Positions 1 through 9,443 of a DNA stretch of 64,000 nt are shown here, piece by piece. The DNA is from Cyanobacteria bacterium SZAS-4 (GTDB lineage: Bacteria > Cyanobacteriota > Vampirovibrionia > Obscuribacterales > Obscuribacteraceae). The number at the start of each line of letters is the position of its first letter. The stretch's first letter is position 1. The stretch covers positions 431,888 to 495,887 of the forward strand of contig JAFEAT010000003.1 in assembly GCA_018266255.1 (NCBI GenBank), read 5' to 3'. The notes under the pieces were generated by a model that searched no databases, was not told the DNA's origin, and was given only the letters and a program-made list of their open reading frames with translations. A program made the translations under genes and the position numbers.

Positions 1-275
1 GATTCACGTGATTCCGAACGTTCAGCTTTGTTATCGATTTCGTGTGCAGCCATTTTTGTGCTCCTTAAGCCTTATCGGCTCGGTCATATTCGCCTTCCAT
101 GCACAAGAATCTACTGCTGTTTTGTATCAAAGCTGTTTATGCCAAAAATCTCCGTCAAAAACACTGTTTTTAGCTTTGCAAAGCCCCAGGTATTCACCGA
201 TACAGGAAATAGCCCCGGCGCCCCTGGGGTGAGCCGAGATTTTGACCGTCCTGTTATTCAGTTCATATTACGGAT
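1..275. other. left-edge stretch without a supported gene
   Basis: Two overlapping reading frames exist on the plus strand, but neither has a recognisable domain, a good ribosome-binding site or protein-like composition, and the second runs antisense into the next gene. I see no RNA gene. A GC-rich patch near 205-225 can form a short hairpin and could be the terminator of the minus-strand gene that ends at 276, but there is no clear T-tract. Confidence 0.4.
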
Positions 276-806
276 TTACTCTCGGTACCAGGATTTCCCA
301 TCTGAGATGAACCTATCGACCTTGCCTGGTTTGTTGTTCACGATTAGCACGCCTAGTTGTTCGCCGCCGATTAGCGACTCGCCGACGACCGTTTGATATG
401 TGATCGTGACGTCTTTTCCTGCGTTGCAAACCACGATTTCTTCTCCGGCAGCGTTTGCTGCTGATGTGAGAGTGCAGACAGCGGAATGATTTACAAAGTA
501 TGCGCTGCGCGATACTGCCGCGAAGTCACTTATTTGGTTTGACGGAATCATTTTTTGCGCCGATATCGCGCTGCCATCAATTTCGATTTGCGACTTCTTC
601 ATGTTGCTCATGAACATTCCGTGGTGTCCGCCAGACACACGAATTCCGCCCACGCCGTAGATAGGATACGCCTCTCCTGCTTCTCCGATAATCAAGGCAC
701 CATTTTGATCTTCGGGCGCCTCTGCTGCATGCTTCGCGAAGGCGCCGAGAGCAACTCCTCCTACAATCAATAGCGATAGCAGCATGTGCACTGGTGTCAC
801 TTTCAT
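276..806 (-). CDS. secreted or membrane-anchored hypothetical protein
   Basis: 176 residues. I start at the ATG whose first codon ends at 806 because GGGGAG lies about nine bases upstream; the longer frame to 857 adds 17 residues with no ribosome-binding site. The N-terminus (MKVTPVHMLLSLLIVGGVAL) is a signal peptide or membrane anchor. The rest is rich in Gly, Ala and Val and carries two Cys (in VCTLTS and VVCNAG) that could form a disulfide outside the cytoplasm. The ending KSWYRE and the short beta-strand-like pattern suggest a small beta-rich exported domain. No family recognised. It is transcribed divergently from the sugar porter across about 300 bp. Confidence 0.65.
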   Translation of the reverse strand: MKVTPVHMLLSLLIVGGVALGAFAKHAAEAPEDQNGALIIGEAGEAYPIYGVGGIRVSGGHHGMFMSNMKKSQIEIDGSAISAQKMIPSNQISDFAAVSRSAYFVNHSAVCTLTSAANAAGEEIVVCNAGKDVTITYQTVVGESLIGGEQLGVLIVNNKPGKVDRFISDGKSWYRE

Positions 807-1107
807 GTTTTTCTCCCCTGGTCCATAAATAACGGCGCAATCTGGATTATTAGGCACGCTTCTGTGGAGCCACCTCCGTGCGTGCCACCATCATGCTATC
901 CGAACCCCTGCGCTGATTAGGAATTAAAGAAGTAGGTCTGCTTATTATGCGGACCTCCTTGATTACTAGGGTGCCTTGGAAAAGGTCAGCAGGAAAACAC
1001 AAATAAAGCTGCCAAGACGGAAAAGAGCGACCAAAATTCGACCAAACTGACATCAAGGTCAGTCTCTTCGGCTATATTGTGAGTCTTCCTTTCTAGCTGG
1101 GGTCCAA
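807..1107. other. divergent intergenic region
   Basis: About 300 bp between the minus-strand secreted protein and the plus-strand sugar porter. It must hold both promoters. The short frames inside it look like shadows. I could not identify convincing -35/-10 pairs or an operator. Confidence 0.4.
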
Positions 1108-2451
1108 ATGGGTTCGAACTTCGTCTACCTCGTGGCCGCAATTGCTGCCCTTTCTGGTTTGTTATTCGGGTACGACACCGGAGTAATTTCTGGTGCTTTG
1201 CCATTTATCAAAACACAATTCACACTCTCTCCCGAAGGCGAAGGAATGGTGGTTAGTGGTGTCTTATTCGGTGCCACATTTAGTTCGATGATCAGCGGCA
1301 GTCTAACAGACAAGTTCGGGCGAAAAAAGGTTCTGTTGACCACAGCACTTCTGTTTGCTGCTGGTTCTGTGCTCGCTGCCTATGCACCGTCCGTAGATCT
1401 GCTCGTAGCTGGGCGTGTAATTCTTGGGCTTGCAATCGGTGTGGCGAGTTTCGCTGCTCCTCTGTACATCGCTGAAATGGCACCGCCAAAGGTGCGCGGT
1501 ACGTTGGTTGCAATGAACCAATTGGCGATCGTGACTGGCATATTACTTTCTTACGTCATCGACTACTATTTTTCGGCAAGTGGAGACTGGCATTCCATGA
1601 TTCTTCTTGGAACTGTGCCGGCAGTTTTACTAGCGATTGGCATGCTCACCTTGCCAGAAAGTCCTCGGTGGCTCGTTGTCAATGAACAGGAAGATAAGGC
1701 TGGTGCTGTGCTGAAAAAAGTTCGAGGCACAGATGAGGTGCAAGAAGAATTCGCCGAAATTCGAACGTCACTGGCCGAAGAGAAAGGTGATTGGCGAGAA
1801 TTTTTTGCTCCCCACTTGCGCTCGGCGTTGATTATTGGGGTTGGATTGGGGATGTTCCAGCAGTTCACGGGCATCAACACTGTCATTTATTACGCACCGA
1901 AGATCTATAAAGCCGCTGGATTGACTTCGGACTCTGTAGGCATTATGGCGACAGCAGGCGTTGGACTCGTTAATTTGATTATGACTATCGTCAGTTTGGT
2001 GCTGATCGATCGAATCGGTAGACGACCTTTGTTGATCATTGGAAATCTTGGCATGTTGCTTAGTCTCGGCGCTCTGTCGTTGACGTTCCTCTTCAATGCG
2101 TCCGCAGATGTACTAAAATTCGTCGGCATCGGCAGTACATTTGTCTATGTGGCATTCTTTGCGATCAGCCTTGGACCAGTGTTTTGGGTAATGATTAGTG
2201 AAATTTATCCGCTTCGTATTCGCGGGTTCGCGATGGCGATGGCAACAGCCTTGAGTTGGCTAAGCAATATGATTGTCAGCTACACATTTCCTGTTGTTCT
2301 CGACAAATTCGGAATTGGCGCTACGTTTGGTGGCTATGCCCTAATCACTGTGGCCTCACTTATTTTCTGCATGAAGCTCGTGCCTGAAACGAAAGGTTTG
2401 TCGCTTGAATCGATCGAAAAACAGGAACGAAAAGGCGCTTTTCACACCTGA
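1108..2451 (+). CDS. MFS sugar porter (sugar:H+ symporter family)
   Basis: 447 residues, normal length for the 12-helix sugar porter family of the major facilitator superfamily, which imports hexoses or pentoses, usually with protons. Nearly all family signatures are visible in order: GYDTGVISGALPF in helix 1, DKFGRKK in the loop 2-3, GRVILGLAIG and PLYIAEMAPPKVRG after helix 4, PESPRWL before the central loop, QQFTGINTVIYYAP in helix 7, DRIGRRPLL in loop 8-9, GPVFWVMISEIYPLRIRG around helix 10 and VPETKGLSLE at the C-terminus. This matches the XylE/GalP/AraE/GLUT group, but the sugar cannot be told from sequence alone. A GGGG-type ribosome-binding site precedes the ATG. No sugar-catabolic gene or regulator adjoins it. 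Confidence 0.93.
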   Translation: MGSNFVYLVAAIAALSGLLFGYDTGVISGALPFIKTQFTLSPEGEGMVVSGVLFGATFSSMISGSLTDKFGRKKVLLTTALLFAAGSVLAAYAPSVDLLVAGRVILGLAIGVASFAAPLYIAEMAPPKVRGTLVAMNQLAIVTGILLSYVIDYYFSASGDWHSMILLGTVPAVLLAIGMLTLPESPRWLVVNEQEDKAGAVLKKVRGTDEVQEEFAEIRTSLAEEKGDWREFFAPHLRSALIIGVGLGMFQQFTGINTVIYYAPKIYKAAGLTSDSVGIMATAGVGLVNLIMTIVSLVLIDRIGRRPLLIIGNLGMLLSLGALSLTFLFNASADVLKFVGIGSTFVYVAFFAISLGPVFWVMISEIYPLRIRGFAMAMATALSWLSNMIVSYTFPVVLDKFGIGATFGGYALITVASLIFCMKLVPETKGLSLESIEKQERKGAFHT

Positions 2452-2557
2452 GCTAAAATCAATGTAGGCACTATCAGCATCACGGTAGAGGTGTGCCCTC
2501 GGATACGGATAGAATCTGCGATTGCCAATTGTACTTGCGGCTGGGAGTAACAACTTG

Positions 2558-3679
2558 TTAGTGCTTCCACAAAGCTAAGCCTGCTAAAACTAAAGTTACT
2601 AAAAGGGCAATAACCATTGCCATCATTTTGTTTGGCTTACGTGATTCGACTGATTTTGTCCGGCTGATTTTTGACATTCCAACCGATGATCTTAAATCCA
2701 GAGCGTCATCACTTTTCGCAAGGGCTTCTTGCAATTCATTAGCGAACTCTTTCATCGATTGCTGGCGAGCAGCAGGATCTTTTGCAAGCGCCTTGAAAAC
2801 AACGGACTCTATCAGCTCGGGAATATGGAGGTCCGGTCGTTTTGCTTTGAATGACATTGGGTCTTTCTGTATCTGCCACTCGATGGTTTCGTGAGCTGTT
2901 TTCCCTATGTGCGGAACTTTGCCGGTAAGGGTTTCATACATTACGATACCAAGCGAATAAACATCTGAGCGTCCGTCGAGCGGACGCCCCAGGCACTGTT
3001 CTGGACTCATGTAAAGCGGGCTACCTAACACCTCTCCTTTCTGTTCGATTCCGCTGTCGTGCTCGTCGTCATTGTGCAACAACTTTGCGATACCGAAATC
3101 AACTAGTTTTACATAATCTTGTTCGCCCGCGAACTGAGTAAGCATGATGTTTCCAGGTTTGAGATCGCGATGAATGACACCACTCTGATGTGCGTGCTCC
3201 AAAGCATCGCAGACTTGAGTGATGACGTTGACGGTTCGAGCGATAGCAAGCTGTCTTTTGTCGCGCACTACTTGCGCCAGTGATTTGCCGTCGATGATTT
3301 CCATGACCATAAAAAGATAACCATCGGTTGTCGATCCATAATCGTGCAATGCGACGATGTGTGGATGTGACAATCGACTTGTAGCCAGTGCTTCATGTTT
3401 AAATCTTCTGACTGCGAGTTCGTCTTCGAGAAATTGCGGGCGCAATATTTTGACCGCTACACCTTGCTTTGTTTTGTCTTCCCACGCTTTGTATACAACT
3501 CCCATGCCGCCTTCGCCGATCACATTTTCAACGAGAAAACGCTCTGAAATTGTTCGACCGATAAATGCGTCTCTATTTGTTTCGCCACAATTTGGACAAA
3601 CGCTGAGATTGGCGAAATAATTTCGCTTGCAACCGGTGCAGGTTTTTCGGGCAGCCGTCAGGGATTTATCTTCAGGCAT
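2558..3679 (-). CDS. Ser/Thr protein kinase with N-terminal zinc ribbon and C-terminal membrane anchor
   Basis: 373 residues. Order: zinc ribbon with Cys14, Cys17, Cys28 and Cys31 (CTGCKRN...CPNCGE); PknB-type kinase domain from about 45 to 310; one C-terminal transmembrane helix (MMAMVIALLVTLVLAGLALW). The kinase looks active: glycine loop GEGGMGVVYKA at 55-65, Lys77 in VAVKIL, HRDLKPGN at 170-177 with catalytic Asp172, DFG at 194-196, and GSPLYMSPEQ in the activation segment. Being tail-anchored, kinase and zinc ribbon face the cytoplasm with almost nothing outside, so it is not a classical PASTA-type receptor. It phosphorylates unknown targets. It stands alone between the porter and a TPR lipoprotein. 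A second kinase of the same family is at 9444-11588 and a decayed relative at 21407-21901. Confidence 0.93.
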   Translation of the reverse strand: MPEDKSLTAARKTCTGCKRNYFANLSVCPNCGETNRDAFIGRTISERFLVENVIGEGGMGVVYKAWEDKTKQGVAVKILRPQFLEDELAVRRFKHEALATSRLSHPHIVALHDYGSTTDGYLFMVMEIIDGKSLAQVVRDKRQLAIARTVNVITQVCDALEHAHQSGVIHRDLKPGNIMLTQFAGEQDYVKLVDFGIAKLLHNDDEHDSGIEQKGEVLGSPLYMSPEQCLGRPLDGRSDVYSLGIVMYETLTGKVPHIGKTAHETIEWQIQKDPMSFKAKRPDLHIPELIESVVFKALAKDPAARQQSMKEFANELQEALAKSDDALDLRSSVGMSKISRTKSVESRKPNKMMAMVIALLVTLVLAGLALWKH

Positions 3680-3790
3680 GTCTGTTCCAATTTACGATGA
3701 GTCACCGTCGCATCTGCCAGTTAAATACTAGTCTAACATTGCCCTGGTCATGGCAAGGCTTGGTCCGCAATCTGCGGGTATAGTGGATTA

Positions 3791-4492
3791 GTGAAGAAGT
3801 CTCGAAACTTGTTGTTGATAAGTCTCTTGGTCGCGTTTTTGCTCGCGTCAATCGCCCTTTCTTCTTGCGCCCCCTCGCACAACTCCGTGCCAGCACCAGA
3901 GTCATCGACTATTCAAACAGGGCAGTCTACAACTCATGCTACAGGGGGGCTTGAAGACCATTTTAAAAGTGAAAATGGACTGCTTGAAGATGCTTTTACC
4001 GGAACAATGAAACCGGTAGATGAAGATGACTCAAACTTGAAAGTAGGAGAGGTGCCACTGTCCAAATTTCATTCAGCGGCAGCAAAAGAATTTGAATTGG
4101 GAAACCGCTTGGCTGAGGGAAAGAACTGGGGCGAGGCGCATTCTCACTATATAAAGTGCATGAACGAGATGCATAAGGATCAGCAAACTCGTGTAGTAAT
4201 ACTTGACGAAAACTGGTTTTCAGTTTGCTACGGAGTGATATCAGTGTGTCTAGCTGAACAGAATCAATTGGCAGCGGCAGTCAGTCACCTGGACGAAGCG
4301 ATTCGATTAGATCGAGGCATCAAGGAAAATTACATCTTGCGAGGCAATTTATATCGGCGCCTTCATAAGAGTCAAGAGGCTGAAGCAGACTATAAAATCG
4401 CATCCAGCAAATCTGTGTTGCAGTGTTATCCGGCTTGGGCGCATAAGTCATCATGGTGCCATTTTCCGGCGTCGGCTGCGGCGACTAAGTAG
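3791..4492 (+). CDS. TPR-containing lipoprotein
   Basis: 233 residues from a GTG start. The N-terminus has Lys-Lys, a hydrophobic stretch (LLLISLLVAFLLASIAL) and a lipobox-like SSC with Cys26, so it is probably a lipoprotein. A Ser/Thr/Pro-rich linker follows. The C-terminal half has helical repeats that look like TPRs (AAAVSHLDEAIRLDRGIKEN and YILRGNLYRRLHKSQEAEAD), suggesting a protein-interaction role at the membrane. The gene is convergent with the large membrane protein that ends at 4510, 17 bp away. No specific partner can be named. Confidence 0.75.
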   Translation: MKKSRNLLLISLLVAFLLASIALSSCAPSHNSVPAPESSTIQTGQSTTHATGGLEDHFKSENGLLEDAFTGTMKPVDEDDSNLKVGEVPLSKFHSAAAKEFELGNRLAEGKNWGEAHSHYIKCMNEMHKDQQTRVVILDENWFSVCYGVISVCLAEQNQLAAAVSHLDEAIRLDRGIKENYILRGNLYRRLHKSQEAEADYKIASSKSVLQCYPAWAHKSSWCHFPASAAATK

Positions 4493-4509
4493 TGCAGTCT
4501 CAAACGCCT

Positions 4510-7500
4510 CTATTTTTCGAGATTGTTGATGGTATAAGCCATTTCCCATTGCTCGCGATCGATCTCGGACGGTGATGTGTGCAGCGTATAAAACTCAGTC
4601 AGTTTGTCGGTTCTCGGCACCAGAACCGACAGTCCGGCCATGGTCACTGGAGGTTTTGTTTGCGGCAACTCATAAGAAAAGTGACACGCGAGTGCGTTTG
4701 GATAATATTTGTTCCACGGTTCAATCGCGATCACGGCGAGATTTTGGTAACGACCGCTATTCGCTGCCGCAACGAACAAGCGCTTCAGTAATTCTTTCGT
4801 GCCTTGAGCCGCGGAATCGACGGTACCAATCTGAAGGATCGAAGTGCCGCCAGTGGCAGCTTTACGTGTGAAGGTTGTAGTAGTTTCCTCCTGTGCTGTG
4901 TTGGGATTGTTCTGTTGTTGCCATGTCGTTGGAATGGTTACTTTGTGTGTTAGCGGCGCCAGAGAAAAATTGTTGAATTTCAGATTTGTTTGAGTGACTG
5001 CAATAGGAATTAAAATGATCTCGGCTACAGCGATAAGAGTTAGAAGTGTGCGCGGTGTGAGAATTACAGCTTTAGTTTGTTTCTTATCTTGCTGTTGTTG
5101 CGCAAACGCATCGTCTGGTGTAACGCGCCTCAGCGCCACACCGACAAGTGCTACGAATACCCCGCATAAGATTGCTATGAGCGTGTAAAACGAACCGGCA
5201 GCGCGACAGTAAATCTCGGTCTGTGCGAATGACCAGGAAATTAAAAAGTGCGCCGCGACTGCTAATGGCGTGCAGAGCAAAAATATTTTTATGCTGTTAT
5301 CTTTGCTGTATAGCTGCGAGATTCCAAAGATCAACGCTGGTACCCAGTAAGCCACGTAAGATTGAATCAGATTGCAATTAAATAGAAGTGACTGATGGCA
5401 AGGAGCTAAAAATGCACGCGCCTCCGCCGGTAGTGGCAACTCTACGAAAGTGTTTGAGAACGATACAATGCCGCTTGCAAAAGCCACTAGAACAAACAGC
5501 ATCGTTTTCGAACTGTTTTCTGTGTCGCTGATTTTCTTTCTTGAAAGCAGATACACTATCGTCAGCAGTCCGACATAGATAACAGCTCGCACGAAGAACC
5601 AGATCGGTGGAATTGCGAGATCTATATCTATCGTTCCAGCCGTTCTCAACGATTCAGTTTGTAGATTGACTATTTGAGCGAGTGCAGAAGTTGACCAACC
5701 AGCTCCGGCAAATTTTTCCAGTACGTTAAAGATGAACGACGCGACTGCACCCAGGCAAAACAACCCGAGCGTTGTTGAGATTTTGACCGGTAGTTTGCCA
5801 AGTCTGTTCGTTGCCCAGACCAGAAAGTAGTAAGGCAAACCGACGTCGATCACCCCGTGAAACATGGTCAAGAAAAGCTCGTTCATCAACTTGAAGTCTT
5901 TACAAGCCGAACGCGCATGAATATCTAAAATGGCGAAAGTCGCAATGCCACCGTATACAGCCAGGCGTCCAGCCGACGGCCAGGCTGGTGATGATTTGCT
6001 ACTGAGATCCCATCCTACCGTGTGAATCAACCAGAGCAGCCCAACTGCGAAGAGGAAGAGCACTACAACTGAATGTGTGGGAGTTCGTGCGAAAGACGAA
6101 AGTTGAAAAACATATTCCCAAATCAAAAGAAAAGCGAAGGTGTTGAGAAACAGCAGCCGTATGAGAGCTTCGTTGGTAAGACGTTTTTGAATCGAGAGAA
6201 CGACCACGAGTATCAAATCAAACAAAAGAACAGTTGTGAACCAATGCACCGTCAAGGTGTTGAGAGGGCTTGACCAGATGTATGGTTTTGATGCCGAATA
6301 AATTGCATAGAAGAAAGGCAGCACAGTTGAAGAAAACTGATTCGTCGACAATGAAAGGGCAAAGCAAATTTTTTCGCTAAAGGCCGTAATCAAGCTGATT
6401 GCCAGGGTCGTAATCAAAAGTGGCTTGAAGACTTGTTGGGGTAATACATCCGCAATTGCAGAAGCGATTGTTTTACTGCTCTTATTGATCTTGTGGAGAA
6501 TGCCCACTCCCATGAAGTACCAGAGCGGCCAAAAGTAATTGTTTGTCAGGGCAAGTGATGAAATCAACTCGCTTCCCGATTGTGCCAGGCTTCCTCGCAT
6601 CAATCCGGCGAACAGAAATATCATCAGAACGATCGTGACGCTCCAGGCGTTCAACGCCATGCCTGAGTTTTGTGGTGCCTCTTCTATTTTTTCGTTGGCG
6701 GGTTGATCGCTGTAGGGCACGGCCGGCAATTTGAACCGTCGAGCAGAAACAAAGCAGGCAAGCCCTAAAATCGCTCCAAGCAAAGCACCACCGCCGATAC
6801 TAATGACGGGCCCGGGCAGGTTTATTCGTGTCCCCAAAAATGGTCTGATTGGCGTCAGAATGATAAGTGGAATTCCCGCTGCGATACCGCAAACCAGTGC
6901 GTTGATCATGCCTAAGACAGTGCTGCCTCTGCTGTCGGCATCTCTCAGTCGATGTTCACAATAGATGAGAGATATCAAAATCGAAAGTGGTGCCAAGGCA
7001 TTGAAATAACTTCTCGGCAGCAAAACCACGCACGTAATCAGGAAATATGATGCACTACTCGCCGCTACCATAAAGGCAACACGATTCGACCTGGCAGCCC
7101 CAGTCAAGAGCGCGGCCCATGCGCCCGGCAAGCAGAGCATCCAGAGAATTACCGACCATCCTGGTGCAATTCCTTTAAATCCGGAGAACGCTTCGATTTC
7201 AACCGGCCACAGTGTGTACTGAGTCAACGGAATCAAGAGGCAAAGAATCGCGCACATTTGAAACAGAGGTCTGAGCAGAGCCACTGTCTCAGGCGGAGCC
7301 GCGGCGAGATCCATCCTGTTACTTGAATATGTTCGCCAATAAAATCTTTCGACTATTTTCCAGACAGATTGGACAGACTTATTTTTTGTTAGCTTGCTCC
7401 ACCACGGCGCTACCAGTGGGTTGTCAACGACTTTTCGTAACGGTTTGAATAGAAAATTGACAACATGAACCAGCGACGGAAATAAACCAGCCAGATAATT

Positions 7501-7542
7501 GCCAAACTTCCGCAGTGCGGCAATTATCTGCACGATGTTCAT
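4510..7542 (-). CDS. very large multi-pass membrane protein of unknown function
   Basis: 1010 residues. A soluble, basic N-terminal 80 residues are followed by roughly twenty hydrophobic helices through residue ~850, then a soluble C-terminal domain of about 150 residues that starts after LLTLIAVAEIILIPIAV and probably lies outside the cytoplasm (THKVTIPTTW... WNKYYPNALACHFSYEL). The loops carry no catalytic motif I recognise. Some O-antigen ligase or glycosyltransferase-C proteins have similar many-helix layouts, but I cannot assign it to those. A 68-residue gene lies 22 bp upstream on the same strand and is probably cotranscribed. Confidence 0.8.
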   Translation of the reverse strand: MNIVQIIAALRKFGNYLAGLFPSLVHVVNFLFKPLRKVVDNPLVAPWWSKLTKNKSVQSVWKIVERFYWRTYSSNRMDLAAAPPETVALLRPLFQMCAILCLLIPLTQYTLWPVEIEAFSGFKGIAPGWSVILWMLCLPGAWAALLTGAARSNRVAFMVAASSASYFLITCVVLLPRSYFNALAPLSILISLIYCEHRLRDADSRGSTVLGMINALVCGIAAGIPLIILTPIRPFLGTRINLPGPVISIGGGALLGAILGLACFVSARRFKLPAVPYSDQPANEKIEEAPQNSGMALNAWSVTIVLMIFLFAGLMRGSLAQSGSELISSLALTNNYFWPLWYFMGVGILHKINKSSKTIASAIADVLPQQVFKPLLITTLAISLITAFSEKICFALSLSTNQFSSTVLPFFYAIYSASKPYIWSSPLNTLTVHWFTTVLLFDLILVVVLSIQKRLTNEALIRLLFLNTFAFLLIWEYVFQLSSFARTPTHSVVVLFLFAVGLLWLIHTVGWDLSSKSSPAWPSAGRLAVYGGIATFAILDIHARSACKDFKLMNELFLTMFHGVIDVGLPYYFLVWATNRLGKLPVKISTTLGLFCLGAVASFIFNVLEKFAGAGWSTSALAQIVNLQTESLRTAGTIDIDLAIPPIWFFVRAVIYVGLLTIVYLLSRKKISDTENSSKTMLFVLVAFASGIVSFSNTFVELPLPAEARAFLAPCHQSLLFNCNLIQSYVAYWVPALIFGISQLYSKDNSIKIFLLCTPLAVAAHFLISWSFAQTEIYCRAAGSFYTLIAILCGVFVALVGVALRRVTPDDAFAQQQQDKKQTKAVILTPRTLLTLIAVAEIILIPIAVTQTNLKFNNFSLAPLTHKVTIPTTWQQQNNPNTAQEETTTTFTRKAATGGTSILQIGTVDSAAQGTKELLKRLFVAAANSGRYQNLAVIAIEPWNKYYPNALACHFSYELPQTKPPVTMAGLSVLVPRTDKLTEFYTLHTSPSEIDREQWEMAYTINNLEK

Positions 7543-7564
7543 GGTCTAGTTTGGGGCTCCCAAC

Positions 7565-7771
7565 TCAAGGTTCATCTTTAAGCGGCGAATCGCTGATCAT
7601 GGTGCGATTCGGATGGGTGCAGCAAAATGTGCCGTCTTTGTTTTGGACGACTTCCAGCCAGTGATACAACTTAGCGTCATCGATGTTGACCAGGTGCCAC
7701 AGGGCGCCGTCGTTTTTCACGATCGTGAAACCAGGTCTCGCGGGCGGCGCAGCAAACTTCTTATGACTCAT
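7565..7771 (-). CDS. small conserved-looking hypothetical protein
   Basis: 68 residues. The ATG has GAGG about eight bases upstream. The sequence is compact and soluble, with aromatic residues typical of a small beta domain (GALWHLVNIDDAKLYHWLEV) and one Cys-Cys pair (TFCCTHPN). It ends 22 bp before the large membrane protein and is probably the first gene of that two-gene operon. No family recognised. Confidence 0.6.
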   Translation of the reverse strand: MSHKKFAAPPARPGFTIVKNDGALWHLVNIDDAKLYHWLEVVQNKDGTFCCTHPNRTMISDSPLKDEP

Positions 7772-7969
7772 ATGGAAACCTCGAAACGCAGCCGCCTGTT
7801 AATGCCGTCGGACTGACATGGATAGTCTGAATGGATTTTACAATAAGTGGCTTTTCCGGGCAGGCGCGAGATTTTAGGTGGATTTCTTGACAACGACACC
7901 CGGCGAGGCTACGCTGGAGGTGAATCAGCCCGCTGCGCCCAAAAACTCGATTCGGCTTCGACTCAGCGC

Positions 7970-8683
7970 ATGGCCCCTGTCGTATTTCGGAGTTCTAAGT
8001 TGGAAGTTCTAACGAAACTGTTTCTGCGTCTTAAGCAAAGTCAGGCATGCGATGTTCAGCCTCCTGTCGCGACCGCACTTGTAACGGTTGCTCCTGCAGA
8101 ACCAAGCAAACTTCCAAAGACTGAAGCGCAATTTAAATCAGACGTGAAACAGTCATCATTCGTCGAGCAGACTGCGCTTTTATTTGAAGTTACACGACAC
8201 AAACACAATACTCTCGTGTTTTTAGCAACTTCTCTTTTTCTTGGATTGTTTGTATTTACACGAATGTACATGCCTTCAGACCAACTGCACTTTGGCGCTC
8301 TAACACCACCTCAATTGGGTGGAGAATGGGTTCTCAACGATATCGCCGATTCTCCCGCTCAGCCAAATAATCAGCACTTAGTCGTTGTCCAAAAAAACTT
8401 GACCTTGATGGCGAAAGGTCGCGATGAATTTGGTGAGTTCGATTTGGTTGGAAAGTTGATTCCGCCAAATAAAATACATCTGGAAAAAATTCATAACAAT
8501 GCGCAATTGCATGACACTCAAATCATGGATGGCGAACTCACTCTCGAAAGCTTGCCGTTCTATGCTCATGGCGGCTGGACACGTGCTCATGCAATCGACC
8601 CGTCGAAGGAAAATTTGCAAGCAGAAGGATATTGGGAAGCAAATTTTTATTCCACCGGCACCCAACCAAAATTCAAGAACTAG
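7970..8683 (+). CDS. single-pass membrane protein of unknown function
   Basis: About 237 residues from the ATG at 7970; the frame is open back to a GTG at 7847, so the start is uncertain. The first ~75 residues are cytoplasmic, then one transmembrane helix (TLVFLATSLFLGLFVFTRMY, about 81-100) and an external domain of about 135 residues (GGEWVLNDIADS... FDLVGKLIPPNKIHLEKI) that looks beta-rich. No family recognised. The strong ribosome-binding-like sequence GGAGGTGA at 7915-7922 has no in-frame start just after it, which leaves a frame problem near the start possible. The GrpB-like gene follows after eight bases. Confidence 0.65.
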   Translation: MAPVVFRSSKLEVLTKLFLRLKQSQACDVQPPVATALVTVAPAEPSKLPKTEAQFKSDVKQSSFVEQTALLFEVTRHKHNTLVFLATSLFLGLFVFTRMYMPSDQLHFGALTPPQLGGEWVLNDIADSPAQPNNQHLVVVQKNLTLMAKGRDEFGEFDLVGKLIPPNKIHLEKIHNNAQLHDTQIMDGELTLESLPFYAHGGWTRAHAIDPSKENLQAEGYWEANFYSTGTQPKFKN

Positions 8684-8691
8684 TTTAAATC

Positions 8692-9225
8692 ATGCCGAAT
8701 GTAATTGTTGTAGTACCGCACAACCCAAATTGGGCCGCTGCGTATGAAAGGGAAGCAACTGCTCTCATAGAAATCTTCGGCGATGCGCTGATCGACGTTC
8801 ATCACATTGGCAGCACTTCGATTCCAAACATTTACGCAAAGCCGATTATCGATGTATTGGTCGAAACTTCCGATCTAAATGCGATCGATTCGAAATCTCC
8901 CGCAATGACAGCTCGCGGTTACGAGGCGATGGGTGAGTTTGGACTTCCTGGACGTCGCTATTTCAGACGTGACGACGCGCAAGGCGTGCGCACTCACCAC
9001 GTTCATGTCTTCGAGAAAGGTAGTAAGTCTGCCGTCAGGCATCTCGCGTTTCGAGACTACATGATCGCGCATCCAGAGAGTGCTCAGTTGTACTGTGCCT
9101 TGAAAAGAGAGCTAGCACCTCGTTGTGGCACCGATATGGAAAAGTATATGGACGGCAAAGATCCGTTTATAAAAGAGACAGAAGTTGTCGCGCTTGAGTG
9201 GTATCACTCAAGAAAAGTTGATTGA
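8692..9225 (+). CDS. GrpB/UPF0157 family protein (nucleotidyltransferase fold)
   Basis: 177 residues, full length for the GrpB family (COG2320). Diagnostic features are seen: the opening VVVPHNPNWAAAYEREA, the core HHIGSTSIPNIYAKPIIDVL around residues 42-61 (the GS-x-S-I-P-x-x-x-x-K-P-I-I-D nucleotidyltransferase-like motif), and a later HHVHVFEKGS with RHLAFRDYM. Family members are annotated as nucleotidyltransferase-like and some are fused to dephospho-CoA kinase, but their substrate is largely unknown. It begins eight bases after the preceding membrane-protein gene, so the two are probably cotranscribed. Confidence 0.9.
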   Translation: MPNVIVVVPHNPNWAAAYEREATALIEIFGDALIDVHHIGSTSIPNIYAKPIIDVLVETSDLNAIDSKSPAMTARGYEAMGEFGLPGRRYFRRDDAQGVRTHHVHVFEKGSKSAVRHLAFRDYMIAHPESAQLYCALKRELAPRCGTDMEKYMDGKDPFIKETEVVALEWYHSRKVD

Positions 9226-9349
9226 AGTTGCCTATTTTGTATATGTCGCCACTATCCACCAGGCATCCAGCTTCAACCTGAGCAGTTTCTACTGGTCGCT
9301 AGAACGTCACCTGGCTTGCTTCTTGGGGATTGCGGGGATTTGCCAAAAG

Positions 9350-9378
9350 TTTGCCAACAAGATGCACTATAACGGTAA
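9350..9378 (+). promoter_or_regulatory. promoter-like element shared with 12149-12177
   Basis: Contains TTTGCCAACA, an ATG in the middle, then CTATAAC and GTAA. 24 of 29 bases match the block upstream of the response regulator at 12149-12177. The TATAAC could be a -10 box for the kinase gene that starts at 9444. Confidence 0.5.
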
Positions 9379-9443
9379 AAGAAAGCACAGTTCGGTTCGG
9401 ACAGACGTGCTATAAAATTCTAGTCCGCGGTAACCATTTGAAT

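Noticed and set aside
8..396. Two overlapping plus-strand frames at the left edge
   Set aside because: No domain, no ribosome-binding site, and the second runs antisense into a better-supported gene.
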